Below, piece after piece: positions 57,188 through 64,000 of a stretch of 64,000 nucleotides of DNA. The stretch covers positions 434,001-498,000 of the forward strand of contig CAZJVD010000001.1 in NCBI GenBank assembly GCA_964549505.1, in the 5' to 3' direction. The stretch is from CAZJVD01 sp964549505 (GTDB lineage Bacteria > Bdellovibrionota > UBA1018 > CAZJVD01). Position numbers and translations under genes: made by a program. Below the pieces are notes generated by a model. That model made no database searches, had not been told where the DNA came from, and worked only from the letters and a program-made list of their open reading frames with translations. The first letter of the stretch is position 1, and every line of letters begins with the position of its first letter.

Positions 57188-58167
57188 AACGCACCGCTGT
57201 CGCAAGAAGACTTGTGGGGGCGTTCTCTCTTCTCGTTCTAAGTGGGCTCAGCGGGCTAAGTGGGTGCGCCGAGATGCTCGGCAATCTTCGCAAGGATCTC
57301 AACGATCAGGAGCCGCAAACCGCTCCGACTGTTGGTGGTATTTGGCCCGAGGGCAATCTTCTCGACCAGGGTAACTATGCGGGTCCCTACTCCGGCCCTT
57401 ATGCGTCCGTTGGCCACAACGATCCGCGGATGACAGCGGAGCGAGCGCTCAGCGAAAGCGAGGCGGGTTGGATCTCAGAAGCGCAACGCGAAGCCAACGC
57501 ACGTGATGGCTATCGCGGCGGTGGAACGGCGTTTTCGAATACGCCAAACGTTGCACCCCCGATCGCACGCAATTACCGAGCAAAGCGCGATGACTTTATC
57601 GACAGCTCTCAAAGTTCGGGATCGCTATGGGCCAGCGATGGACAAACCAATTACTATTTTACGAAGAATCGTATTCGCGATGTGGGTGATGTCATCACGA
57701 TGGAGATGCAACCCGATTTCATTCGGGATGTGAGCTCCGAGATGAAAAAAACTCTGACGCCTAACGAACGTGAGGTCGAGCTCTATGTCGCGCAAGAGCG
57801 ACTCAAGGCCGACGCTGGAAAAAATCAAAAAAGCGGCGGCGCAGCGCGCGCGCCAGCCAGTGGTGCGAAGCCGGGTGCTGCCGGCGCCAAGGACGCTGCT
57901 CCCGAGTCTGATGTTCGCGAAGCGACGTACGCCGACATCGATGTCACACCGGAGACCGGTCTCAAAGAAAAGGAGCCAATGATGCTGGAAATCGTCGAGC
58001 GCTATCCAAATGGTCACGTCAAAGTGCGTGGAACCAAGCGGTTACCGTATCGCGGAACACTTCGTACCGTTGCGATGGTGGGCGTCGCAAAGGCTTCTGA
58101 CATAGACGACAAAGATCTCATTTCATCGGGAAAACTTTATGAATATCGGCTTAACGTCTTTCGTTAA
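57184..58167 (+). CDS. flgH: Flagellar L-ring lipoprotein FlgH
   Basis: 327 residues. The lipobox LSGC is at about residues 25-28. Then comes a long Gly/Asn/Ala-rich linker. SSGSLWASDGQTNYYFTKNRIRDVGDVITMEM is the conserved FlgH core, interrupted by an Ala/Lys/Gly-rich insert (about 215-245) before the ending LPYRGTLRTVAMVGVAKASDID. It forms the outer-membrane L ring, and is longer than the usual 220-230 residues because of the linker and insert. The flgI start lies 29 nt inside its end. Confidence 0.92.
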   Translation: MKRTAVARRLVGAFSLLVLSGLSGLSGCAEMLGNLRKDLNDQEPQTAPTVGGIWPEGNLLDQGNYAGPYSGPYASVGHNDPRMTAERALSESEAGWISEAQREANARDGYRGGGTAFSNTPNVAPPIARNYRAKRDDFIDSSQSSGSLWASDGQTNYYFTKNRIRDVGDVITMEMQPDFIRDVSSEMKKTLTPNEREVELYVAQERLKADAGKNQKSGGAARAPASGAKPGAAGAKDAAPESDVREATYADIDVTPETGLKEKEPMMLEIVERYPNGHVKVRGTKRLPYRGTLRTVAMVGVAKASDIDDKDLISSGKLYEYRLNVFR

Positions 58168-59233
58168 AAAAGTTTTTGTCCTCTTCTTTATTGGGGGATT
58201 TCTTCTCGGGTTCTTTTGGCGCGCGCACGCTGACGTCAGGCTCAAGGACGTCGCGCATGTCAAAGGCGTTCGCGAGAATATTCTGATCGGGTACGGCGTG
58301 GTCGTTGGTCTGAGGGGTACCGGGGACTCCAGCACGGATGTCACGAGCCAGTCCCTGACACGCCTCTTTGGAAAACTGGGTCTCGATGTCGCCCAGGACG
58401 CGCAAGTAAAATCAAAGAATGCTGCCGCCGTGATTGTGACTTCAAAGCTTCCGCCATTTGCCCGCATCGGCAACCGTGTGGATATCACCGTGAGTTCGAT
58501 CGGTGATGCCGCTAGTTTAGAGGGCGGCACGCTACTCGTGACTCCGCTCCGTGCTGGCGATCAATCCGTGTACGCAGTCGCGCAGGGACAAGTCACAATT
58601 GGTGGTCTCACGGACGGTGCATCGAAGGGGTTTCCAACCGTGGGTCGCGTCGTACAGGGTGCGACCATCGAGAAAGATCTCGATGTCGACTTTTCGCAGA
58701 AGAAGAACTTTAGACTGTCACTGCACAATGCTGACTTCACCACGGCCGCTCGTGTTGTTGAGTTGATCAATACCGAATTGGGTGGAAAGTTTGCGAGCGC
58801 GCGTGACAGCGGAACCATCGATGTGATCGTGCCGTTCAGTTACGAGGGTAACTCCGTGGAGATGCTCGCTGTTCTCGAGAACATTCGAGTCAATGTCGAC
58901 CAGCGTGCGAAAGTGATCCTCAATGAGCGGACCGGAACCGTGGTGATGGGACAAAACGTGAGTATCAGTCCTATCGCGATCTCACACGGTGATCTCTCTA
59001 TTGAGGTCAAACAAGAACAAGAAACGGCACGTGTTCCTGCACAGGCGCCACCTGTCGCTGAGCCACCGGCAACCATGGTCAAACAGAGCATCGCGAACAT
59101 CAAATCCGCAACCACAGTCTCCGATTTGGTTAAAGCTCTCAACGCTCTCGGCGTTAAGCCGCGTGACCTCACCGCAATTTTTCAAACGCTCAGTCGCGCT
59201 GGCGCACTCCAGGCAGAACTGGAGCTCATGTGA
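58139..59233 (+). CDS. flgI: Flagellar P-ring protein FlgI
   Basis: 364 residues. A signal peptide (about 10-32) is followed by DVRLKDVAHVKGVRENILIGYGVVVGLRGTGDS, then VTSKLPPFARIGNRVDITVSSIGDAASLEGG and LNERTGTVVMGQNV, ending with TTVSDLVKALNALGVKPRDLTAIFQ. All are classic FlgI motifs. It forms the periplasmic P ring around the rod. Its ATG-TGA end overlaps the GTG of a small unknown ORF. Confidence 0.96.
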   Translation: MNIGLTSFVKKVFVLFFIGGFLLGFFWRAHADVRLKDVAHVKGVRENILIGYGVVVGLRGTGDSSTDVTSQSLTRLFGKLGLDVAQDAQVKSKNAAAVIVTSKLPPFARIGNRVDITVSSIGDAASLEGGTLLVTPLRAGDQSVYAVAQGQVTIGGLTDGASKGFPTVGRVVQGATIEKDLDVDFSQKKNFRLSLHNADFTTAARVVELINTELGGKFASARDSGTIDVIVPFSYEGNSVEMLAVLENIRVNVDQRAKVILNERTGTVVMGQNVSISPIAISHGDLSIEVKQEQETARVPAQAPPVAEPPATMVKQSIANIKSATTVSDLVKALNALGVKPRDLTAIFQTLSRAGALQAELELM

Positions 59234-59523
59234 TTTTTTGGAAAGATTTTGCATGGAATCCTGACTTTGGATTTCAGCTCATCATGCCTGAGGAGCGAGA
59301 GGCCGTACGCACAAAGTTTGATCGCCCAAAGTTTGACCGCAATGAAACGGAAACGAACGCGAGTATCAAGGACGATACGTCGACGAACCAGGAAACGAGA
59401 CCGATCCCCGTGTTTGCTAGGATGGCGGACCGTGGACCCATAAAAAGTCTTGAATCTGTCGCTCAGGGCATGGAAGCCCGCGTGTTCGGATCTGAAAAAA
59501 TGCGGTCCGAGGAGGGAGAATGA
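59230..59523 (+). CDS. Small unknown protein inserted between flgI and flgJ
   Basis: 97 residues from the GTG at 59230. Its first base overlaps the flgI stop by 4 nt and its stop overlaps the flgJ ATG by 4 nt (ATGA), so it fits the operon with no gap. It is hydrophilic, Arg/Asp/Glu/Thr-rich and probably disordered, with no signal peptide or membrane segment. I know no family. Its place suggests a flagellar accessory, chaperone or coupling ORF. A non-coding bridge is less likely given both 4-nt overlaps. Confidence 0.7.
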   Translation: MIFWKDFAWNPDFGFQLIMPEEREAVRTKFDRPKFDRNETETNASIKDDTSTNQETRPIPVFARMADRGPIKSLESVAQGMEARVFGSEKMRSEEGE

Positions 59524-59915
59524 GCCAGCCGATCGCCCCGGCGTACGCTCATTCTCTCCCTCGATCTTTTCAGCGGTTGGCCACCGACAAGGAATTGGCG
59601 GAAGCAAAAGCTGCGGCCGAAGGAATGGAAGCACTCTTTATCGACTACCTGATGCAACAGATGCGCAAAACGGTTCCGAAAGATGCTGACAATCCCTTCT
59701 CGCTCAACAATTCAGCGACAGAAATCTATCAGGGTATGCTCGACTCCGCGTATGCAGAAAAAGCCGCTGCAAACAACGGGATGGGCCTTGCTAAGACACT
59801 GGTTGAACACTTATTGCCACCCGGCACCACCTCCGGCTATAATAGTATCAATGTAATCACGGATTCCAGGAGGGAGCCGTATGAAGATCAATCCATCACA
59901 AACCGGTCAGACTGA
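59520..59915 (+). CDS. flgJ: Rod-binding protein FlgJ, N-terminal domain only
   Basis: 131 residues. EAKAAAEGMEALFIDYLMQQMRKTVPK and EIYQGMLDSAYAEKAAANNGMGLAKTLVEHL match the rod-capping domain of FlgJ. The muramidase domain of the enterobacterial fusion is absent, as in many non-gamma species, so a separate glycosidase must open the wall. Its tail overlaps the start of flgM by 35 nt, and a promoter for flgM lies within its last codons. Confidence 0.88.
   Translation: MSQPIAPAYAHSLPRSFQRLATDKELAEAKAAAEGMEALFIDYLMQQMRKTVPKDADNPFSLNNSATEIYQGMLDSAYAEKAAANNGMGLAKTLVEHLLPPGTTSGYNSINVITDSRREPYEDQSITNRSD
59814..59843 (+). promoter_or_regulatory. Promoter for flgM inside flgJ
   Basis: TTGCCA (59814-59819), 18 bases, then a consensus TATAAT (59838-59843). 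It lies 38 bp upstream of the flgM start, whose CCAGGAGGG is strong. A sigma-70-type element here would let flgM, flgN, flgK, flgL be made apart from the rod genes. Confidence 0.5.
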
Positions 59916-60210
59916 AGCAGCGCGAGCTCAGGAGAGTCGCGCGTCATCGAAGCTGACGAAGACAGGCGAAACCGAAAACGCTGAAGCATCAGCGAACGGA
60001 AGTGCGGTTGGCGGAGCAGCGTCGACGGATATTTCTCAGCGCGCGCGCGATCTTGCGAAAGCAAAACAAGCGGCGGCAAGTGCTCCGGATGTACGTGAAG
60101 AGAAAATTCGTGCTCTTAAAGAACGCATTCAAAAAGGCGAGTACAACGTCAAGCCTGACGCGATCGCCGACAAGCTTGTGGACGAAGAGCTTGCCATGCG
60201 TAAACGGTAA
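59881..60210 (+). CDS. flgM: Anti-sigma-28 factor FlgM
   Basis: 109 residues. The N-terminal half is Ala/Ser/Thr/Gly-rich and disordered. The C-terminal half (DVREEKIRALKERIQKGEYNVKPDAIADKLVDEEL) is the classic FlgM helix pair that holds FliA. It is exported through the finished hook-basal body, freeing FliA for late genes. It is longer than the common 95-100 residues because of the linker. Confidence 0.92.
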   Translation: MKINPSQTGQTEAARAQESRASSKLTKTGETENAEASANGSAVGGAASTDISQRARDLAKAKQAAASAPDVREEKIRALKERIQKGEYNVKPDAIADKLVDEELAMRKR

Positions 60211-60265
60211 GAGCGCCCCGGCGTTCAACCGTTAAACGACCTTTGCGATCAAGGAGGACCGCACA

Positions 60266-60778
60266 GTGATCGAACAAGCACGCGAACTCTATAATATTCT
60301 GTATCGGCTTTTGGGCCAGTATCGACGCTTGCAAGAGATCGTGAAAGAAGAACACGAGGCTCTCATCGATGCCAAGAACCAAGGGATTCAGAACGCGGTT
60401 CTTTCCAAAGAAGCGCAACTCATTCAAATTCAAAACCTAGAGAGCGACCGTCGTGTGATCGCACGGTCGATCGCAGCGAGCCTTGGTGTTTCTGAAAACA
60501 AGCTCGAGCTGCGCATGATTATCGAATGTGTTCAGGCGGATGATCTTAAGCTTGCCGACGACCTACAAAGTCTCCACGCCACACTCAAGCTTTTGATTCA
60601 TCGGATCCAGGAAACCAACAAAAAGATCGAACGCCTCGTCGCGACGTCGTTGCACCATATTCGTCAGATGAAGCGCAATGTTCTCGGAGAAGCTGCACCC
60701 AAGCAAGACACCTACTCGAAAAAAGGACAGCCCGTCGAAACACAGGGGTCCTCAGTTTTACTTTCAGAAAAGGCGTAG
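60266..60778 (+). CDS. flgN: Flagellar chaperone FlgN for hook-associated proteins
   Basis: 170 residues from a GTG with AAGGAGG eight bases upstream. All helical and coiled-coil-like, with LLGQYRRLQEIVKEEHEALIDAK and NLESDRRVIA, the FlgN pattern. It binds FlgK and FlgL C-termini and keeps them export-competent; both genes follow. Identified by pattern plus position, since FlgN is weakly conserved. Confidence 0.85.
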   Translation: MIEQARELYNILYRLLGQYRRLQEIVKEEHEALIDAKNQGIQNAVLSKEAQLIQIQNLESDRRVIARSIAASLGVSENKLELRMIIECVQADDLKLADDLQSLHATLKLLIHRIQETNKKIERLVATSLHHIRQMKRNVLGEAAPKQDTYSKKGQPVETQGSSVLLSEKA

Positions 60779-60787
60779 GAGGGTTCG

Positions 60788-62212
60788 GTGGGAATTTCGG
60801 TTGTGATGCAAACAGGTCAGTCAGGGATGGCGGCATCCAAGTCCGCGATCTCGACGGCCGGTCACAATATTACGAACGCCCATACGGATGGATTCTCACG
60901 ACAGCGTGTGGAGACAAAAGCGCAGCAGCCCGAAGAAGGTGCTGGTTCGCGTGCACGTGTCGGTCGTGGTGTGATGGTGGATCGTGTTTCTCGTCTCAAC
61001 GATGAGTATCTCGAGAAGCAACTCCGGAACTCGGGTCGCGAGATGGCCGGCCTCGAAGAACGCGAGTTTCTGCTAGGACACGTCGAGGGAATTTTCAACG
61101 AACTCGATGGCGAGGGACTCAATCGCGTTGTCTCGCGCTTCTTTAACGATTTCAGACAGCTCGCCAATGAGCCCGAACGCGAAGCACTTCGCGAAACTGT
61201 ACGTGAGTCTTCAAAGGCGCTTGTTACGGACTTTAGACGCTTGCGCAGTTCGAGTGACGACGTTGTCCGCATGATAGATTCACGTATCGATGCTTCGGTT
61301 CAAGATCTTAACTCGCTCACGCGCCACTTACGCGATCTCAATATGAAGATCGCCGCGTACGAGGTTGGAAGTGGCCCGGCCGCGAACGATCTTCAAGACC
61401 AACGCGATATCGTTTTGAAAAAGATCGCGTCCTATGTCGATGTCACCACCTATCAAGACGAAAAAGGGAACGTTGTTGTCAATCTCAAAGGCCTCGGCCC
61501 CCTTGTGGTTGGACCTAATGCCGAGCAATTTTCCACAGCACGCTCAAAAGCTGATGACCAGGGCAAGGTCGAAGGCGCTCTCGACGTGATGTCAACGGCG
61601 CATGCCGGTAGCAACGTCACGCATGTTCTCAAAGGTGGAAAACTCGGCGCTCTTCTCGATCTTCGTGACCAGACCATGACTCAGGTCACGACTCGATTGG
61701 ACGACCTGGCATTTGGCCTCACAAAGTCTGTGAACGAAGTTCACGCTAAAGGGGTCGATCGTATCGGTCAACCAGCGGGGAACTACTTTAAAGATCTCGC
61801 AGGACCCAAAGGCGCGTCGGAAAAGTTTGATCTCGATGACGGCATTAAGTTGAGTACCGATCGAATCGCGACCGCTGCTCAGCCCGATGCCCCGGGCGAC
61901 AATCGTATCGCGCTCGCGATCTCGTCGCTTCAAGGCGCAAAGGTCATGAACGGCGGCAAGAGTACGATGGATGACTTTTTCAACTCCATCGTGGGTGATG
62001 TCGGTGTCATTCGCGCCAGAAACCGCGAGACACGAGAGCAGCAAGGCAACATTCTTCGTAACCTCGAAAAAATGCGTGAGCAGATTTCAGGCGTCTCGCT
62101 CGATGAAGAAACCGCAAATCTTTTGCAGTATCAGCATGTCTACGATGCTTCGGCCAAGGTGATCAAGGTCGCCGACGAGATGTTAAAAACCATTTTGGAG
62201 CTGAGGCCGTAA
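60788..62212 (+). CDS. flgK: Hook-associated protein 1 FlgK
   Basis: 474 residues from the GTG at 60788. SAISTAGHNITNAHTDGFSRQRVE is the N-terminal D0 signature, followed by LEGIFNELDGEGLNRVVSRFFNDFRQLANEP-type helices. VSLDEETANLLQYQHVYDASAKVIKVADEMLKTIL is the C-terminal coiled coil. It forms the first hook-filament junction ring. flgL starts 3 nt after its stop. Confidence 0.95.
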   Translation: MGISVVMQTGQSGMAASKSAISTAGHNITNAHTDGFSRQRVETKAQQPEEGAGSRARVGRGVMVDRVSRLNDEYLEKQLRNSGREMAGLEEREFLLGHVEGIFNELDGEGLNRVVSRFFNDFRQLANEPEREALRETVRESSKALVTDFRRLRSSSDDVVRMIDSRIDASVQDLNSLTRHLRDLNMKIAAYEVGSGPAANDLQDQRDIVLKKIASYVDVTTYQDEKGNVVVNLKGLGPLVVGPNAEQFSTARSKADDQGKVEGALDVMSTAHAGSNVTHVLKGGKLGALLDLRDQTMTQVTTRLDDLAFGLTKSVNEVHAKGVDRIGQPAGNYFKDLAGPKGASEKFDLDDGIKLSTDRIATAAQPDAPGDNRIALAISSLQGAKVMNGGKSTMDDFFNSIVGDVGVIRARNRETREQQGNILRNLEKMREQISGVSLDEETANLLQYQHVYDASAKVIKVADEMLKTILELRP

Positions 62213-62215
62213 TCG

Positions 62216-63199
62216 ATGCGTGTGAGCGATAACACCAAATTTAACACCGTTCGCGATTCGATCCAGTCTTCGAAAGGTCGTCTCGACAAAGCTCAGAACG
62301 AAATGGCGACGTTGAAGAAGGTCAATCATCCGAGCGATGATCCGGTGGGGTCGATCAAGATTCTCGAAATCAGGACGGACAAGATGAACAACGATCAGTT
62401 TTTTAAGAACGCGAAGTTTGCTGAGAGCACGCTTTTACACGCCGATAGCGTTCTTGAGAGTCTCGTCGAGACCGTCTCGCGTGCAAAAGAGATTGCTCTC
62501 AGTCAGTCCAGTACGCCGAGCTCAACCGACGAAACCCGGTTGGGAGTTTCAGAAGAGGTCAACCAGCTCTTTCAGCGCGCCGTCGCGCTTGCGAATACGC
62601 GGATTGCGGATCGCTATCTCTTTGGTGGGTATCGAGTCGATCGTCCTCCCGTGACGGAGGAAGGAACCTACACCGGAGATGACGGCCATATGATGCTTGA
62701 GATCGCTCGCGGCGTTTACATCGGCGCGAACGTTCCAGGGATCGAAGTTTTCAATAGTCAGCCCCAGAACTCAGGAGACGCAAGTCGCCTTTATGGGGTC
62801 GACCGGCAGCTTGCCAGCGAGAAGATGAAAGACGTCGAGACACTTCCGGGTACCGGTAACGAGAACGTCAATCTCTTCGGTGAACTTGCAGGGCTTCGTG
62901 TCGCTCTTCTCACAGGAGATATCGAATCCGTTCACGGAACCCTCGATCGATTGGATCAGATCCACACGTCTCTTGTCGCTAATCGTTCGAAAATTGGTTC
63001 ACGAATCTCTGGGCTTCAAGGTAGTCTGCAGTCGACGGATCGCCAGGGGTTAATTCAGGCCGGTTTGAAACAAAACATTGAAGACGCTGATCTCGTTGAA
63101 GTCATGAACGATATGTCTCGCAACGAGTCTGTGTTTCGCAGCGTGTTGTCCAGTAGTCAGAAGCTCGTACAACCGTCGCTCATGGATTTCTTAAAGTAG
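62216..63199 (+). CDS. flgL: Hook-associated protein 3 FlgL
   Basis: 327 residues. The N-terminal flagellin-like helix (VSDNTKFNTVRDSIQSSKGRLDKAQNEMATLKKVNHPSDDPVG) and LFGGYRVDRPP match FlgL. The C-terminal helix EDADLVEVMNDMSRNESVFRSVLSSSQKLVQPSLMDFL closes the coiled coil. It forms the second junction ring, beneath the filament. The next gene is csrA, after a 107-bp leader. Confidence 0.94.
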   Translation: MRVSDNTKFNTVRDSIQSSKGRLDKAQNEMATLKKVNHPSDDPVGSIKILEIRTDKMNNDQFFKNAKFAESTLLHADSVLESLVETVSRAKEIALSQSSTPSSTDETRLGVSEEVNQLFQRAVALANTRIADRYLFGGYRVDRPPVTEEGTYTGDDGHMMLEIARGVYIGANVPGIEVFNSQPQNSGDASRLYGVDRQLASEKMKDVETLPGTGNENVNLFGELAGLRVALLTGDIESVHGTLDRLDQIHTSLVANRSKIGSRISGLQGSLQSTDRQGLIQAGLKQNIEDADLVEVMNDMSRNESVFRSVLSSSQKLVQPSLMDFLK

Positions 63200-63306
63200 G
63201 GGAGTTTTCGTTTGCCAGGGCTGCTGCTATGTATTACGAACAAAACGCGTAAGGGACTACAGTTCCCAGAGTCTTCAAATGAGTCTTCTAAAGACACGGA
63301 GATCCT
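63200..63306 (+). promoter_or_regulatory. csrA leader with repeated motifs
   Basis: The direct repeat GAGTCTTC occurs at 63269-63276 and 63281-63288, and the second can pair with AAGAC just downstream. GGA triplets occur in AGGGACT and in the ACGGAG ribosome-binding site. CsrA binds GGA-centred sites, so autorepression is possible. No clear promoter hexamers. Confidence 0.3.
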
Positions 63307-63531
63307 ATGTTAGTGCTCACGAGGAAACTGGGCGAGAGCATTGCCATTGATGATCATATAAAGATCGTCGTGGTCCAAATTAAGGGTAAACAAGTGAGAC
63401 TTGGAATCCAGGCCCCCAAGGAAACCAAGATTCATCGTGAAGAAGTTTATAATGCTATCAAAGAATCTAATAAGCAGGCAGTAAAGACCCCCGGAGATAT
63501 GAGCCAAGTATCGAAGGCCTTAAAAGGTTGA
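63307..63531 (+). CDS. csrA: Carbon storage regulator / translational repressor CsrA
   Basis: 74 residues. MLVLTRKLGESIAIDD opens the protein, followed by IKIVVVQIKGKQVRLGIQAPKETKIHREEVY, the complete CsrA fold including the RNA-binding Leu4, Arg6 and Arg44-region residues. It represses translation of mRNAs with GGA at the ribosome-binding site, classically flagellin. FliW, encoded next, antagonises it by direct binding. A GGAG precedes the ATG by six bases. Confidence 0.97.
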   Translation: MLVLTRKLGESIAIDDHIKIVVVQIKGKQVRLGIQAPKETKIHREEVYNAIKESNKQAVKTPGDMSQVSKALKG

Positions 63532-63568
63532 TCGATTGGGTGTAGACTAGTTCAGGGGGTAAGACCGA

Positions 63569-64000
63569 GTGATCATCAAGACAGGACGTTTCGGCGAGCT
63601 TCGAGTCGAAAAATCAGAAGAAATTTTAATTCCTAATGGTTTGCTGGGTTTTCCGGAAGACCGGCGCTTTTGCATTGTCGATCCGGGTGACGACACGCTC
63701 ATTCTCTGGTTACAGTCCCTCGACAATCCCGATGTTGTGTTTCCGATCTTAGAACCAAAAGTCTTTCGGACTGATTTTAAGGTGACCCTCTCAGGCGCAG
63801 ATCAACGCGAGCTGGGTTTGACGAAGCTGGACACCGGTAGTGTGTTTTGTGTGCTCACCATTCCAGAAGATGTGACGCAAATGACGGCGAACCTCAAGGC
63901 GCCGCTTGTGATTCATCGTGATCTCCAGATTGCTAAACAGGTCGTCCTTCAAGAAAACGAATATTCGATCAAGCATCTGATGTTCAAGGAGCTGAAAGCT
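63569..64000 (+). CDS. fliW: Flagellar assembly factor FliW, cut by the window end
   Basis: 144 codons seen with no stop, so it is truncated by the window, probably by only a few residues. It starts at the GTG 63569 with AGGGGG upstream. The pattern FGELRVEKSEEILIPNGLLGFPEDRRFCIVDPGD and WLQSLDNPDVVFPILEP is FliW. It binds CsrA allosterically and releases flagellin translation when filament subunits are low. The order flgM-flgN-flgK-flgL-csrA-fliW closely parallels Bacillus subtilis. Confidence 0.93.
   Translation, partial: MIIKTGRFGELRVEKSEEILIPNGLLGFPEDRRFCIVDPGDDTLILWLQSLDNPDVVFPILEPKVFRTDFKVTLSGADQRELGLTKLDTGSVFCVLTIPEDVTQMTANLKAPLVIHRDLQIAKQVVLQENEYSIKHLMFKELKA

Noticed and set aside
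1..64000. tRNA, rRNA, CRISPR arrays, insertion sequences or prophage
   Set aside because: Spacers are short, and I saw no cloverleaf ending in CCA-type acceptors, no regular repeats with spacers, no transposase or integrase.

Overview
The window reads as chromosomal DNA of a flagellated, Gram-negative, Bdellovibrio-like bacterium (phylum Bdellovibrionota is my best guess). The evidence is gene order and content. There is an origin-proximal core: dnaA, rpmH-rnpA-yidC-mnmE, mnmG-rsmG-parA-parB-bactofilin, and an F1Fo ATP synthase operon that lacks the a and c subunits. There are many secreted proteins and lipoproteins, murein-active enzymes, and a flagellar rod/ring/hook-junction operon ending in csrA-fliW. 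I saw no rRNA, tRNA, CRISPR array, insertion sequence or prophage. Genes are densely packed, often with 4-nt or longer overlaps.

Layout. 0-8.8 kb (minus): four tightly linked genes for large exported or membrane proteins that I cannot assign to any family. 9.0-12.5 kb (minus): a secreted gluzincin-like metallopeptidase, a TylF-like methyltransferase, and dnaA. 12.6-16.3 kb (plus): rpmH, rnpA, a fused yidD-yidC, mnmE. 16.3-17.6 kb (minus): two paralogous secreted HExxH proteins. 17.7-23.8 kb (plus): hbd, crotonase, acyl-CoA dehydrogenase and a two-subunit B12-dependent acyl-CoA mutase, followed by a GT87-like membrane glycosyltransferase. 24-35 kb (plus): mnmG, rsmG, parA, parB, bactofilin and atpF'FHAGDC, with two identical parS sites inside mnmG and rsmG. 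35-37.2 kb (minus): two related lipoproteins. 37.8-40.2 kb: a large envelope protein of unknown function. 40.2-41.6 kb (minus): a lytic transglycosylase. 41.8-47.2 kb (plus): xseB, tlyA, a patatin-like protein without its catalytic residues, PBP1A, and a TonB-like protein. 47.2-54.5 kb: one-carbon metabolism (gcvP on plus; folD-gcvT-gcvH on minus) around a membrane AraC-type regulator and a single-domain response regulator. 54.7-64 kb (plus): flgF-flgG-flgA-flgH-flgI-orf97-flgJ-flgM-flgN-flgK-flgL-csrA-fliW, with fliW running off the end.

Main points for follow-up. (1) The mutase large subunit carries Phe89 and Gln207 where methylmalonyl-CoA mutases have Tyr and Arg; with its beta-oxidation neighbours this suggests an isobutyryl-/butyryl-CoA route. 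(2) YidD and YidC are fused in one reading frame. (3) Two clusters of GAGTACTC palindromes, resembling the enterobacterial SlmA site, lie inside coding sequence in different reading frames. (4) Perfect AT-rich inverted repeats abut the start codons of two secreted-protein genes; in one the Shine-Dalgarno lies in the loop. (5) The 0-8.8 kb cassette is an uncharacterised exported system. (6) A 97-codon ORF is inserted with stop/start overlaps between flgI and flgJ.
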